A stretch of 14,302 nucleotides of DNA from JAWPNA01 sp045402695 (GTDB taxonomy: Bacteria; Acidobacteriota; Polarisedimenticolia; JACPZX01; DASXTC01): the NCBI GenBank assembly GCA_045402695.1, contig JAWPNA010000433.1, forward strand, positions 1 through 14,302, in the 5' to 3' direction. Below the pieces are notes generated by a model that saw only the letters and a program-made list of their open reading frames with translations, did not search any database and was not told where the DNA came from. Shown piece by piece: positions 1 to 7,111 of the stretch. Every line of letters starts with the position of its first letter. The stretch's first letter is position 1. Position numbers and translations under genes: made by a program.

Positions 1-889
1 CGGCAAAGCAGCGCAGCAGCGACTCGTCGTCCAGGACATAAGCGGCCTGGTACGACGGCACGGCGGGGCGCAGGCGAGGGAGGCTGACTGTCAGACGCGC
101 CTGGGGGAAGAAACCCTGAAGCCATCGTGCGTGGATGACCAGCGCCAGCAGATCGGGGATCGGGTCCGCGATCCCCAGCAGGATCCCGAGGCCCAGACGC
201 GGCATGCCGGCTGCGCCGGCCCTCTCCAGGGTCCCCATCCTGAAGTCGTAGACGCGCTTGGGTCCGCGCGGGTGAAGCCGCGCATACACGGAACGATTGT
301 AGGTCTCCTGGTAGCAGACCACGCCGCCAGCTCCCGCCTCGGACCACTTCCGGTAGGAGCTGGTCGGACCCGGGGCCAGTTCCAGGTCGACCTCTCCCAA
401 GATCGACCGCGCGCGGGCGATCATCAGCGCCGTGTCGTCGGGGGTCAGCTTGGTCGGGAAATCCCCGGCGACCAGCAGGACTCGCCGCAGGCGCTGGCTC
501 GCGAGCCATTCGAACTCCACGGCGGCTTCCTCCACGGTGAGCCGGCGCCTCGGGATGTCCATCGTGAAGTTGAAGCCGCAGTAGACGCAGTGATTCACGC
601 AGAAGCTGGAGAGGTAGCAAGGGGCGTACAGCAGGATCCTCCGACCAAATATCTCATCGGTGCGCTCCCGCGCGCACTCCAGCAGCTCATCCAGATCCAG
701 TCCGGGCCGGGCAATCAGGAGCTTCGCCGCCCCCTCGAGACTGAGCGTGGATTCGCCCAGCGCCCGCCGGGCCTCAGACACCCCGGCCGTGGAAGCGCGA
801 TCGACGATGTCGCCGAAAGGGATCCGGTCGAACTCGGCCAGAACTCTCGGCGGGGCCACACCGTGCGCGAGGAACGGTTCTTCGGGCAT
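1..889 (-). CDS. thiH: ThiH-type radical SAM enzyme (2-iminoacetate synthase-like), 3' end outside the window
   Basis: About 296 residues are visible from ATG at 889; the frame is still open at base 1, so the C-terminus is missing. ThiH cleaves tyrosine with SAM to give dehydroglycine for the thiazole half of thiamin. Seen: the radical SAM motif CVNHCVYC (C-x3-C-x2-C) after an LYAPCYLSSF lead-in typical of ThiH/HydG, then LLVAGDFP at the SAM-binding strand, a YQETY stretch, ERAGAAGMPRLGLGILLGI and SLPRLRPA. All are in the order found in ThiH. A GGAAGGA ribosome site lies 6-7 bases before the ATG. HydG, the [FeFe]-hydrogenase maturase, is the close alternative and differs mainly in the missing C-terminal region. 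No other thiamin or hydrogenase gene is visible. It is divergent from the mug gene. Confidence 0.85.
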   Translation of the reverse strand, partial: MPEEPFLAHGVAPPRVLAEFDRIPFGDIVDRASTAGVSEARRALGESTLSLEGAAKLLIARPGLDLDELLECARERTDEIFGRRILLYAPCYLSSFCVNHCVYCGFNFTMDIPRRRLTVEEAAVEFEWLASQRLRRVLLVAGDFPTKLTPDDTALMIARARSILGEVDLELAPGPTSSYRKWSEAGAGGVVCYQETYNRSVYARLHPRGPKRVYDFRMGTLERAGAAGMPRLGLGILLGIADPIPDLLALVIHARWLQGFFPQARLTVSLPRLRPAVPSYQAAYVLDDESLLRCFA

Positions 890-1044
890 GGGGCATCCTT
901 CCCACAGGACGTCTTCACAGCAGTGTTACGCATGATCCATACCATGCAAGGATCGTCACGAGCGCGGGCGCCCGTAAGCCATGGATGCGCTGTTTTACAC
1001 ACCGGTGAGGCAGGTGGTCGCCCGCAACCAGGGCCGGTGAACGC

Positions 1045-1653
1045 ATGAACCGTCATCGGAGCGCGCGGGGCACGAGCGATGCGCGGCCTTCATCGGGCCG
1101 CCAGCCCCTGCCCGACAAGATCCCGCCTGGAGTCCGCGTCCTGTTTGTCGGGATCAACCCGGGCCTCAGGTCAGCCGCCATCGGCCACCATTTCGCCGGC
1201 CACTCCAACCGCTTCTGGAAACTGCTGCACCAGTCCGGGCTGGTGCCGGAACCGATCAGTTGCGAGCAGGACCATCGGCTGGCTGAGTGGGGCTACGGCC
1301 TCACCAACCTGATTTCCCGGCCGACGTCGGGAATCGACGCGCTGCGCCGCGCGGAGTACGAGGCGGGCCGCCGCGCGCTGATCCGCAAGATCCGCAGATT
1401 CCGTCCCCAGGTGGTTGCCCTCATGGGCGTGACGCTGTATCGGTTTCTGTTCCCCGTGGCGCGCGGAAAGCCGCCGGGCCGACCGGCCGTGTTTCACCTG
1501 GGCCTCCAGCCGGAGAGCGTCGAGGCCACGCAACTCTTCGTGCTGCCGAACCCCAGCGGCAGGAACGCGGGGATTCCCTATCCGCGGATGATGCGCGCAT
1601 TCGTGTCGTTGAAGGAGTTCCTGGATCGGGCGGGAGATTCCCGGGAGACGTGA
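1045..1653 (+). CDS. mug: G/U mismatch-specific DNA glycosylase, Mug/TDG family
   Basis: 202 residues. Mug enzymes remove uracil (and ethenocytosine or thymine) mispaired with guanine, starting base-excision repair in the cytoplasm. Seen: motif 1 GINPG at residues 36-40, whose Asn is the catalytic residue of the family; HSNRFWKLL at 53-61 matching the HPANRFW segment of Mug; GLTNLISRPT at 85-94; and the second active-site motif NPSGRNA at 169-175. Length is slightly above the usual 165-180 because of a basic, low-complexity N-terminal tail of about 25 residues. The start has only a weak GGTGA site, so a later start cannot be excluded. It appears unrelated to the respiratory genes and converges on the cytochrome operon that ends at 1792. 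Confidence 0.92.
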   Translation: MNRHRSARGTSDARPSSGRQPLPDKIPPGVRVLFVGINPGLRSAAIGHHFAGHSNRFWKLLHQSGLVPEPISCEQDHRLAEWGYGLTNLISRPTSGIDALRRAEYEAGRRALIRKIRRFRPQVVALMGVTLYRFLFPVARGKPPGRPAVFHLGLQPESVEATQLFVLPNPSGRNAGIPYPRMMRAFVSLKEFLDRAGDSRET

Positions 1654-1656
1654 TCC

Positions 1657-1696
1657 GTGGGAACTTAGCCGAAGGAGAACTCTCTCTAGTTCCCGC
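1657..1696. terminator. Inverted repeat between convergent genes, possible bidirectional terminator
   Basis: GGGAACT (1659-1665) pairs perfectly with AGTTCCC (1688-1694). A further G-U and G-C pair extends it to a 9-bp stem with a loop of about 22 bases. It starts four bases after the mug stop, in the 138-bp gap between two genes that point at each other. A second, weaker inverted repeat (CCACCG 1710-1715 with CGGTGG 1733-1738) follows. Neither has a T-tract, so these are not classical intrinsic terminators. Confidence 0.35.
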
Positions 1697-1791
1697 AGAT
1701 GCCTTGGCGCCACCGCAGGGCCGAGTGACCTTCGGTGGGAGGAACCTGATGGCCGCGCCCTCACCACGCTGTGAGAGTCGGTGCCAAGCCA

Positions 1792-2376
1792 CTAATGCTG
1801 GTACTTCAGTGGGAACTTCTCGTGCGTCCCCTTCACCTTTTTCGCCGCGAAATCAAAGACGTAGCCGGCCCCCACGAAGGGACTCTTGGTGTTGTGACAG
1901 ACGGTGCACAGCTCTTCGGTGATCTGACCGACCAGGCCGACCTTCACGACGTCCTCTTTCTTGTATTCCTTGTTCTTCAGGCTCATGTACTCGGATTCGG
2001 TGTAGGTCCCGCCAGCGCCGTGACACATCTCGCAACCGACGCCGGCGAGCTCCGGCGTCGTCTCGAAGCTCGCGAATCCACCCGTCTTTCCAAAACCTGT
2101 CGTGTGACACTGGAGGCACGTTGCGTCCTTGGTGTAGTCCTTCGCGGGGTCCAGGCCGGCTTTCTTCTTCGCCTCGGCGTTGGCGCCCGGCTTGAGCAGT
2201 TCGTAGGTGTTGGCCATCTTGGTCGTGGACCACGACTGCCATTCCTTGAGGTGGCACATCTTGCATTTCTTGCTGCCGATGTACGAGTGCTCGGTGCCCG
2301 CCGCCCAGGTCACGACCTGCGGCAGCATCAGCGCCAGGGGAATCGCCAGGGACAGGAACCGCGACATGCGTCTCAT
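1792..2376 (-). CDS. Tetraheme cytochrome c554-like protein, periplasmic
   Basis: 194 residues. Four CXXCH motifs: CKMCH (38-42), CLQCH (87-91), CEMCH (115-119) and CTVCH (157-161). The stretches HTTGFGKTGGF, TPELAGVGCEMCHGAGGTY and CHNTKSPF are characteristic of the cytochrome c554 family, known from Nitrosomonas as the electron acceptor of hydroxylamine oxidoreductase but widespread in organisms that lack it. A Sec signal peptide (MRRMSRFLSLAIPLALMLPQ, ending near WAAG) places it in the periplasm. The start at 2376 is preferred over the upstream ATG at 2406 because GGAGAGG sits 4 bases before it and the signal peptide then begins correctly. It lies 26 bp after the pentaheme gene and is probably co-transcribed. 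No hydroxylamine oxidoreductase gene is in view, so I infer a general electron-carrier role. Confidence 0.92.
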   Translation of the reverse strand: MRRMSRFLSLAIPLALMLPQVVTWAAGTEHSYIGSKKCKMCHLKEWQSWSTTKMANTYELLKPGANAEAKKKAGLDPAKDYTKDATCLQCHTTGFGKTGGFASFETTPELAGVGCEMCHGAGGTYTESEYMSLKNKEYKKEDVVKVGLVGQITEELCTVCHNTKSPFVGAGYVFDFAAKKVKGTHEKFPLKYQH

Positions 2377-2402
2377 CTCACCTCTCCGGCATTCGGTTCG
2401 TT

Positions 2403-3530
2403 TCACGGCGAGCGATCGGAGGCCATTTCGATTGACATTTCCTGCGGGATCAGGAGCTTTGGTTTGTAGAGATAACGGAGGATTGCCTCGGCGTGCAGAG
2501 TGCCTTTCGGCAGCACGACGGCCCGGAACTTCTCGACCCGCTTTTCTCCGGGAGCGATGCGGTTGTCTTCGAGGACCGCGGTGGCGTCGAGCATGGTCTC
2601 GTGATCCTCGAGGATGAGGTCGCCGCGCTCGTTGAGGAGCTTCTTCTGGTACTCACGCTCGAAGTGCGTGACTTCGCGGCCGTCGACCAGGAGTGTTACT
2701 TCCAGCACAAGCTTGCGAGTGGGCATCCCGGTAGGGATGCGATGCCCGGATCCGATGTTCGCCACCTCGACGTCAACCTGCACTTCATCTCCCGGGTTTC
2801 GCTTGACGCCGAGAATGCGCACCGTTGCCGCCTTGCGGACCTGCTCGTTGGAGTGGCCTCCGGAGAGGTCGTGCAGGTTGATCATGCCCCGGGAGGGAGC
2901 GAGCGAAGAGGGCACCGTATCGCCCGGAGTCAACGGCATGTGGCAGTGCTGGCAGGTCTTGCCCCCGGCGGCCTGGGGGCTCTGCCTCCATTCCGAGTAC
3001 GTCGTCAGCACGGGAAGCCCGCGCCCGTTCACGTATTCGTGACATCCCGCGCAGAACTCGGAGGTGAGATGGAGATCTGAGCGTTTCACCTCATGAGCGG
3101 GCGACGCGGCGTGGCGCAGGGGTCCGCGTTTGAAGCCATCGATCGAGATGCGTATCGGGTTCTGCGGCTGTTCGAGGTTCACGGAGACGACGGAGTGGCA
3201 GTAGTCGCAGGTGATTCCCTCGCGGCCGAGGTCGGATGTGAGATCCAGATCGCCGGTCTGGACCGCCACGGGCGCATGGCAGCGCAGGCAGATCTCCCTG
3301 GCCTTACCCGAGGTCGCCCGATAGGCCCGATCGTAGGAGGCCTGGAAGACCGGGTCTGATATGGAGGAGCTGTGCATCGAGCGCCGCCACATCGCGTAGA
3401 TCTCCTGGTGACATCCACCACATCGTGCGCTGGGATTCAGCTTGTCGGAATCAAGCTCGATGTCCAGGCCGGCGAAGACCGAGGTGAAACCTAAGACACA
3501 CCCGGCCAGAATCGCTCGACGCCATCTCAT
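2403..3530 (-). CDS. Pentaheme c-type cytochrome with C-terminal beta-rich domain, exported
   Basis: 375 residues. A short signal peptide (about residues 1-20, MRWRRAILAGCVLGF, cleavage near SVFA) is followed by five CXXCH sites: CGGCH (37), CLRCH (81), CDYCH (108), CAGCH (150) and CQHCH (183). The spacing resembles the cytochrome c554/NapC-NrfB-like multiheme group. Residues about 225-360 form a heme-free, beta-rich domain containing SGHRIPTG, a motif recurring in multiheme cytochromes of this type. The frame stays open for 193 codons upstream, but the ATG at 3530 is the likely start because a full GGAAGGAGGT site sits 6 bases before it and the signal peptide starts there. LAGC at 8-11 looks like a lipobox but is too close to the N-terminus to trust. 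First gene of the operon under the sigma-54 promoter at 3623-3638. Substrate unknown; it could be an electron carrier or a reductase. Confidence 0.88.
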   Translation of the reverse strand: MRWRRAILAGCVLGFTSVFAGLDIELDSDKLNPSARCGGCHQEIYAMWRRSMHSSSISDPVFQASYDRAYRATSGKAREICLRCHAPVAVQTGDLDLTSDLGREGITCDYCHSVVSVNLEQPQNPIRISIDGFKRGPLRHAASPAHEVKRSDLHLTSEFCAGCHEYVNGRGLPVLTTYSEWRQSPQAAGGKTCQHCHMPLTPGDTVPSSLAPSRGMINLHDLSGGHSNEQVRKAATVRILGVKRNPGDEVQVDVEVANIGSGHRIPTGMPTRKLVLEVTLLVDGREVTHFEREYQKKLLNERGDLILEDHETMLDATAVLEDNRIAPGEKRVEKFRAVVLPKGTLHAEAILRYLYKPKLLIPQEMSIEMASDRSP

Positions 3531-3542
3531 GCCGGCACCTCC

Positions 3543-3585
3543 TTCCCAGGAACGGCTCGGAGACCTTCTTGAGGCGTCCTGGGAA
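3543..3585 (-). promoter_or_regulatory. 5' leader hairpin abutting the ribosome site of the pentaheme cytochrome gene
   Basis: TTCCCAGGA (3543-3551) and TCCTGGGAA (3577-3585) form a perfect 9-bp inverted repeat with a 25-base loop. In the minus-strand transcript the 3' arm ends at the GGAGG of the ribosome site for the 3530 start, and it lies wholly inside the leader predicted from the sigma-54 promoter. It could protect the transcript end or modulate ribosome access. DNA-binding by a dimer is an alternative. Confidence 0.45.
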
Positions 3586-3622
3586 CAACCGATCCCGCCG
3601 TGAGACCAGCACCGACTACCAC

Positions 3623-3638
3623 AGCAAATCCAATACCA
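3623..3638 (-). promoter_or_regulatory. Candidate sigma-54 (-24/-12) promoter for the two-gene cytochrome operon
   Basis: Read on the minus strand: TGGTATTGGATTTGCT. It has the invariant GG and GC separated by exactly 10 bases and a perfect TTGCT -12 element. The -24 side is TGGTAT against TGGCAC. Predicted start is about 3612, giving a leader of about 80 bases to the 3530 start. The adjacent response regulator carries the GAFTGA motif needed to activate sigma-54 polymerase, which supports the call. Confidence 0.65.
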
Positions 3639-3755
3639 CCAGACAGGAACTGCGGGGGCTTGGATGAAGGATGCTAACTTGATGGGTGTGAAAGGCTTGG
3701 GTTGATCGTGGCGCGACCTCTGAGGGAGATCGGCTTCCGCGCGGCCGATTAGCTC

Positions 3756-3792
3756 CTGACAATTCTGACAGAAACATCTGCCAGTTTGACAG
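3756..3792. promoter_or_regulatory. Cluster of CTGACA-type sites, candidate activator-binding region between divergent promoters
   Basis: CTGACA occurs at 3756-3761 and 3765-3770, and an imperfect palindrome CTGCCA-GTT-TGACAG spans 3778-3792. The second copy is the core of TTCTG-A-CAGAA (3763-3773). The same half-site and 3-base spacing form a perfect palindrome at 7108-7122 before the other sigma-54 promoter. The cluster centres about 160 bp upstream of the predicted minus-strand start, a normal distance for a sigma-54 enhancer, and its last site ends 9 bases before the kinase -10 box, which would permit autoregulation. Confidence 0.5.
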
Positions 3793-3801
3793 GGCTCCCC
3801 G

Positions 3802-3807
3802 TATAAT
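3802..3807 (+). promoter_or_regulatory. Perfect TATAAT -10 box of the sensor kinase operon, implying a leaderless transcript
   Basis: TATAAT ends 5 bases before GTG 3813 and 8 bases before ATG 3816. Usual -10 geometry puts the transcription start at about 3813-3816, on the start codon itself. There is no ribosome-binding sequence in front of the gene, consistent with leaderless initiation. A perfect TTGACA at 3786-3791 is only 10 bases upstream, too close to act as the -35 partner. Confidence 0.5.
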
Positions 3808-3815
3808 CCCGGGTG

Positions 3816-5735
3816 ATGGACTCCGCGGCCAAGGGAAGAATTCCGTTCTGGAACCGTCTCACGGTCCGGCTGACTGGCGCCGTGATCCTCGTCCTGCTGC
3901 TGATCGGCGTGCCGTTCCTGTTCGCCTTCCAGAGACTCATCCGGACCCAGCAGATCGAGGCGCTCTCCCAGGCCACAACCGGACTGAGCCGGGTGGTCGT
4001 CGATGGCCTGCGGTCCTCGATGCTCGCCGGACAACCCCACCTGCTGGACGAGGCGGTCAGGAACCTCTCCGAGCAGCCGGAAGTCGAGCGGGTGATCCTC
4101 CTCGACCACCGGGGCCGGGTCAGGGTCACGTCCGACCCCTCATACGAAGGACGTGTCCTGGACCGCGACCAGGATGTCTCCTGCCGTGTCTGCCACGGCG
4201 AACCCGGCGCGAAGGCACCGAAGAGCCGCACCGTGATCACTACCGAATCGGGGCGGCGCGTTTTCCGCGCGATGAGCGTCATCCCCAATCAGCCTCAATG
4301 TCACCGGTGTCACGACGCTGCGTCTCCGACCAACGGCGTGCTGCTCATGGACCTGGCCCTCAACGAGGCGGATCGTAGGATCTTCGCCAACATCGGGGGC
4401 ACGGCCGCCCTCGGCTCGCTCATGGTCGTCCTGACGATCGCCGTGCTCGCCTTTCTCCTGCGAAGAATGATCCACTCCCCGCTCGGCGCGGTGGTCGCCG
4501 CCAGCGAGAGGATCGTGGCGGGAGATATGGAAGCCCGAGCGTCCGTGGAGAGTCCCGGGGAATTCGGTCTGCTCGCCGCGCGTGTCAACCTGATGACCGA
4601 TCACCTCGCGCGATCGATCAAGACGGTGGAGGAACAGCACCATGAGCTGCAGGAGATCCTGGAAGCGGTGGACGATGAAATCGTGGTGCTGGATCGCAAC
4701 CAGCGGATCGTGGCCGCGAACAAGGCCTTCCGGGAGGACTGCGGGCAGGCCGGCGTCGATATCACGGGGCGGCCCTGCCGTGAGGTCTCCGTATTGCGGC
4801 GCCCCTGCGCGGCGGCGGGTAACGGCGGTTGCCCGGTGGAGATGGTCTTCCAGACCGGCCGGCATCACAAAGGGATCATGTCGAGCACCGGGCCTGACGG
4901 CAGGGAGCGCATCATCGAGATCCACGCATCACCGCTGCTGGGGCCGGATGGCACCGTCAACCGTGCGGTGGAGGTCCGCCGGGACATTTCGGAGCGGCGC
5001 CAGATGGAAGCATCGCTCTCCCACTCGGAGCGCCTTGCGTCGCTAGGGCTGCTTGCTTCGGGCATCTCGCACGAGATCAACAACCCGCTCGGCGCGATCG
5101 CGACCTCCGTGGAAGGTCTCCGCCGGAGGATCGCCTCCGGTGCCGATAGCCTGCTCGGATCGCCTGCATTCCTGGACAAGGCGCTCGCCAGGATCGCCGA
5201 CCAGGTCCGGCGGGGGCGCACCATCACGGATCGCCTCTTGAAGGTGGCGCGGCCACCGGGGAGTTCGAGGAGCCTGCTTGAAGTTAACGTTGTCGTGGAG
5301 GATGTTCTCGGAGTCCTCTCACATCACATCAAGAACGCAGGGATCGCGGTACGTCTGGATCTTGGAGCTGGCCTGCCGCCGCTGAGCGGAGACGGCTCGT
5401 CTCTCGCGCAGGTCGTAATGAACCTGACCCTCAACGCGGTCCAGGCCATGGAAGAGATGGGAGGCGAGATGCGCATCGCGACGTCGGCGCTGGATGGATC
5501 AATCCAGATCGAGGTGGAGGACTCGGGATGCGGCATCCCCGCGGAACTCCTCGGCCGGATGTACGAACCGTTCTTCACGACGAAGCCTCCGGGCAAGGGA
5601 ACCGGTCTCGGACTATTCATCTGCCACCGGATCGTCACGGAGATGGGAGGCACCATCCGGGCGCGCAGCGAGGCCGGCCGGGGGGCCTTGTTCACGGTCA
5701 GCCTTCCGAGCCGTAGAACCGAGAGGCCGAGTTGA
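3816..5735 (+). CDS. Membrane sensor histidine kinase with two c-type heme sites in the periplasmic sensor domain
   Basis: 639 residues from ATG 3816; GTG at 3813 is an equivalent alternative. Numbered from the GTG: transmembrane helix 1 about 17-40; a periplasmic domain of about 150 residues with CRVCH (124-128) and CHRCH (163-167), both complete CXXCH heme-attachment motifs; helix 2 about 196-220; HAMP about 219-272; a short coiled segment; a PAS domain about 277-395 holding Cys322, Cys332 and Cys340 (GRPC, PC, CPVEMVF); then the kinase core. The phospho-acceptor is His420 in SHEINNPLG, the N-box Asn is at 541, G1 is EDSGCGIP, and FFTTKPPGKGTGLGL closes the ATP lid, so all catalytic motifs are intact. 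It probably autophosphorylates in response to periplasmic redox state or a heme ligand and passes phosphate to the activator encoded next, with which it overlaps by 4 bases. Confidence 0.93.
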   Translation: MDSAAKGRIPFWNRLTVRLTGAVILVLLLIGVPFLFAFQRLIRTQQIEALSQATTGLSRVVVDGLRSSMLAGQPHLLDEAVRNLSEQPEVERVILLDHRGRVRVTSDPSYEGRVLDRDQDVSCRVCHGEPGAKAPKSRTVITTESGRRVFRAMSVIPNQPQCHRCHDAASPTNGVLLMDLALNEADRRIFANIGGTAALGSLMVVLTIAVLAFLLRRMIHSPLGAVVAASERIVAGDMEARASVESPGEFGLLAARVNLMTDHLARSIKTVEEQHHELQEILEAVDDEIVVLDRNQRIVAANKAFREDCGQAGVDITGRPCREVSVLRRPCAAAGNGGCPVEMVFQTGRHHKGIMSSTGPDGRERIIEIHASPLLGPDGTVNRAVEVRRDISERRQMEASLSHSERLASLGLLASGISHEINNPLGAIATSVEGLRRRIASGADSLLGSPAFLDKALARIADQVRRGRTITDRLLKVARPPGSSRSLLEVNVVVEDVLGVLSHHIKNAGIAVRLDLGAGLPPLSGDGSSLAQVVMNLTLNAVQAMEEMGGEMRIATSALDGSIQIEVEDSGCGIPAELLGRMYEPFFTTKPPGKGTGLGLFICHRIVTEMGGTIRARSEAGRGALFTVSLPSRRTERPS

Positions 5736-7111
5736 AAACCTCGATGCAGGCCATCCGGGTCTTGCTCGTCGACGATGACGATTCCTTCCGGGAAATCCTG
5801 TCGGATGAGCTGATCAGGAGCGGCTTTCTCACCGTTCCCGCCCGTGACGCCGAGTCAGCCCTTTCCGAAATGGAGAGAAACGCGTTCGACGTGGCCATCG
5901 TGGACCTCAATCTGCCGGGCATGCCGGGCGAGGATCTGATCAAGGAGCTGCGCGACCGCTCACCCTCGACGGAGGTGATCGTCCTGACAGGGAATGCGAC
6001 GATCGAGAACGCGGTGCGTACCTTGAAGGACGGCGCCTACGATTTCCTCACGAAGCCCTGCAATCTCGACGAGCTGGAGGCCGTCCTTCGGAAAGCCCAT
6101 GAGAAGCGCGCGCTGGTTCGGGAAAACCGGTTCCTGCATCGCGAGCTCGCCCGCCACGATCGATTCCGGGAGTTCGTCGGCAAGAGCTCGGCGCTCCAAT
6201 CGATACTCGAGATCATCGACAAGCTGTCGAACACGGACTCGACCGTGCTGATACAGGGCGAGAGCGGCGTCGGCAAGGAGCTGGCCGCCAAGGCGGTCCA
6301 CCGCACCAGCCCCCGCAGCCGACAGCCGATCATCGTCGTGGATTGCACCTCGCTGCAGGAGTCGCTGCTGCAGAGCGAGCTTTTCGGCCACGAGCGCGGC
6401 GCTTTCACGGGAGCGATCGCGCGCAAGCACGGGCTGTTCGAGGTGGCCGATGGCGGAACTCTGTTCATGGACGAAATCGGCGAGATCTCTCTCCCGCTTC
6501 AGGCCAGGATCCTCCGGGTGCTCGACAGCGGGACCTTCAGGCGGGTGGGGGGCGTTCGGGACATCCGCGTGGACGTGCGGGTCATCTGCGCAACGAACCG
6601 GGATCTTCAGGCCATGGTCAAGGAGGGGCGGTTCCGCAAGGACCTCTTCTATCGGGTCAACGTCGTGAGCTTCACGATGCCGCCGCTGCGGGAACGTCGG
6701 GACGACATCCCCGTGATGGCGCAGTATTTCGCCAAGCACTCACCGGTCGCGAGGAACCGCTCGGTCACCTTCACTCCGGAGGCGATGTCGGCACTGCGAA
6801 ATTACGGCTGGCCCGGAAACGTCCGTGAGCTGCAAAACGTCGTCGAGCGCGCGCTCATCCTGACGAGCTCAGACCAGGTGCGCGTGGCCGACCTGCCGGG
6901 CAATCTCCGACAGCAAGGATCGCCCGCGATTCATGAGCTGACGGCGCAGAACCCGCCTCTCGAAGAGCTGGAAAGGTCGTACATCGTCCGATTGCTCGGG
7001 GAGTTCGGCGGGCATCGCTCCCGCGTCGCGCAGATCCTCGGCATCAGCGAGCGGACGCTTTACCGGAAGCTGAAAGGCCTGCCGAGCGCGAAGTCCCCGC
7101 GCGCGGACTGA
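5732..7111 (+). CDS. NtrC-family sigma-54-dependent response regulator
   Basis: 459 residues in the classic three-domain order. Receiver (about 1-120): acidic pocket Asp14-17, phospho-acceptor Asp58 in IVDLNLPGM, Thr86 and Lys108 in FLTKP, all present. AAA+ domain (about 145-380): Walker A GESGVGKE (176-183), the sigma-54 contact loop GAFTGA (223-228), Walker B GGTLFMDE (241-248) and NYGWPGNVRELQNVVERAL near the end. C-terminal Fis-type helix-turn-helix at about 426-449 (RVAQILGISERTLYRKL). I chose TTG 5732, which overlaps the kinase stop as TTGA, because GAGAGG sits 5 bases before it; ATG 5744 is possible but lacks a ribosome site. It likely activates the sigma-54 promoters at 3623-3638 and 7224-7239 by binding CTGACA sites. 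Confidence 0.95.
   Translation: MKTSMQAIRVLLVDDDDSFREILSDELIRSGFLTVPARDAESALSEMERNAFDVAIVDLNLPGMPGEDLIKELRDRSPSTEVIVLTGNATIENAVRTLKDGAYDFLTKPCNLDELEAVLRKAHEKRALVRENRFLHRELARHDRFREFVGKSSALQSILEIIDKLSNTDSTVLIQGESGVGKELAAKAVHRTSPRSRQPIIVVDCTSLQESLLQSELFGHERGAFTGAIARKHGLFEVADGGTLFMDEIGEISLPLQARILRVLDSGTFRRVGGVRDIRVDVRVICATNRDLQAMVKEGRFRKDLFYRVNVVSFTMPPLRERRDDIPVMAQYFAKHSPVARNRSVTFTPEAMSALRNYGWPGNVRELQNVVERALILTSSDQVRVADLPGNLRQQGSPAIHELTAQNPPLEELERSYIVRLLGEFGGHRSRVAQILGISERTLYRKLKGLPSAKSPRAD

Noticed and set aside
923..949. Weak sigma-70-like promoter (TTGCAT, 15 bp, TAACAC) for the ThiH gene on the minus strand
   Set aside because: Both hexamers match poorly and the spacer is short; not better than chance for this 155-bp gap.
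131..1048. Long plus-strand open frame of 305 codons opposite the ThiH gene
   Set aside because: It is antisense to a minus-strand frame with a clear radical SAM motif and ThiH landmarks; its translation is Arg/Pro/Gln-rich with no recognisable motif, typical of shadow frames in G+C-rich DNA.
1659..1700. Possible glycine-type riboswitch suggested by GCCGAAGGAG and ACTCTC
   Set aside because: The remaining aptamer helices and conserved bases are not found, and no gene follows on that strand.
3786..3807. TTGACA plus TATAAT as a standard sigma-70 promoter
   Set aside because: Both hexamers are perfect, but the spacer is 10 bp instead of about 17, so they cannot work as a normal pair; only the -10 is retained.
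3531..4109. 193-codon upstream extension of the pentaheme cytochrome frame
   Set aside because: It runs through the divergent promoter region and into the kinase gene, and would bury the signal peptide and the strong ribosome site at 3530.
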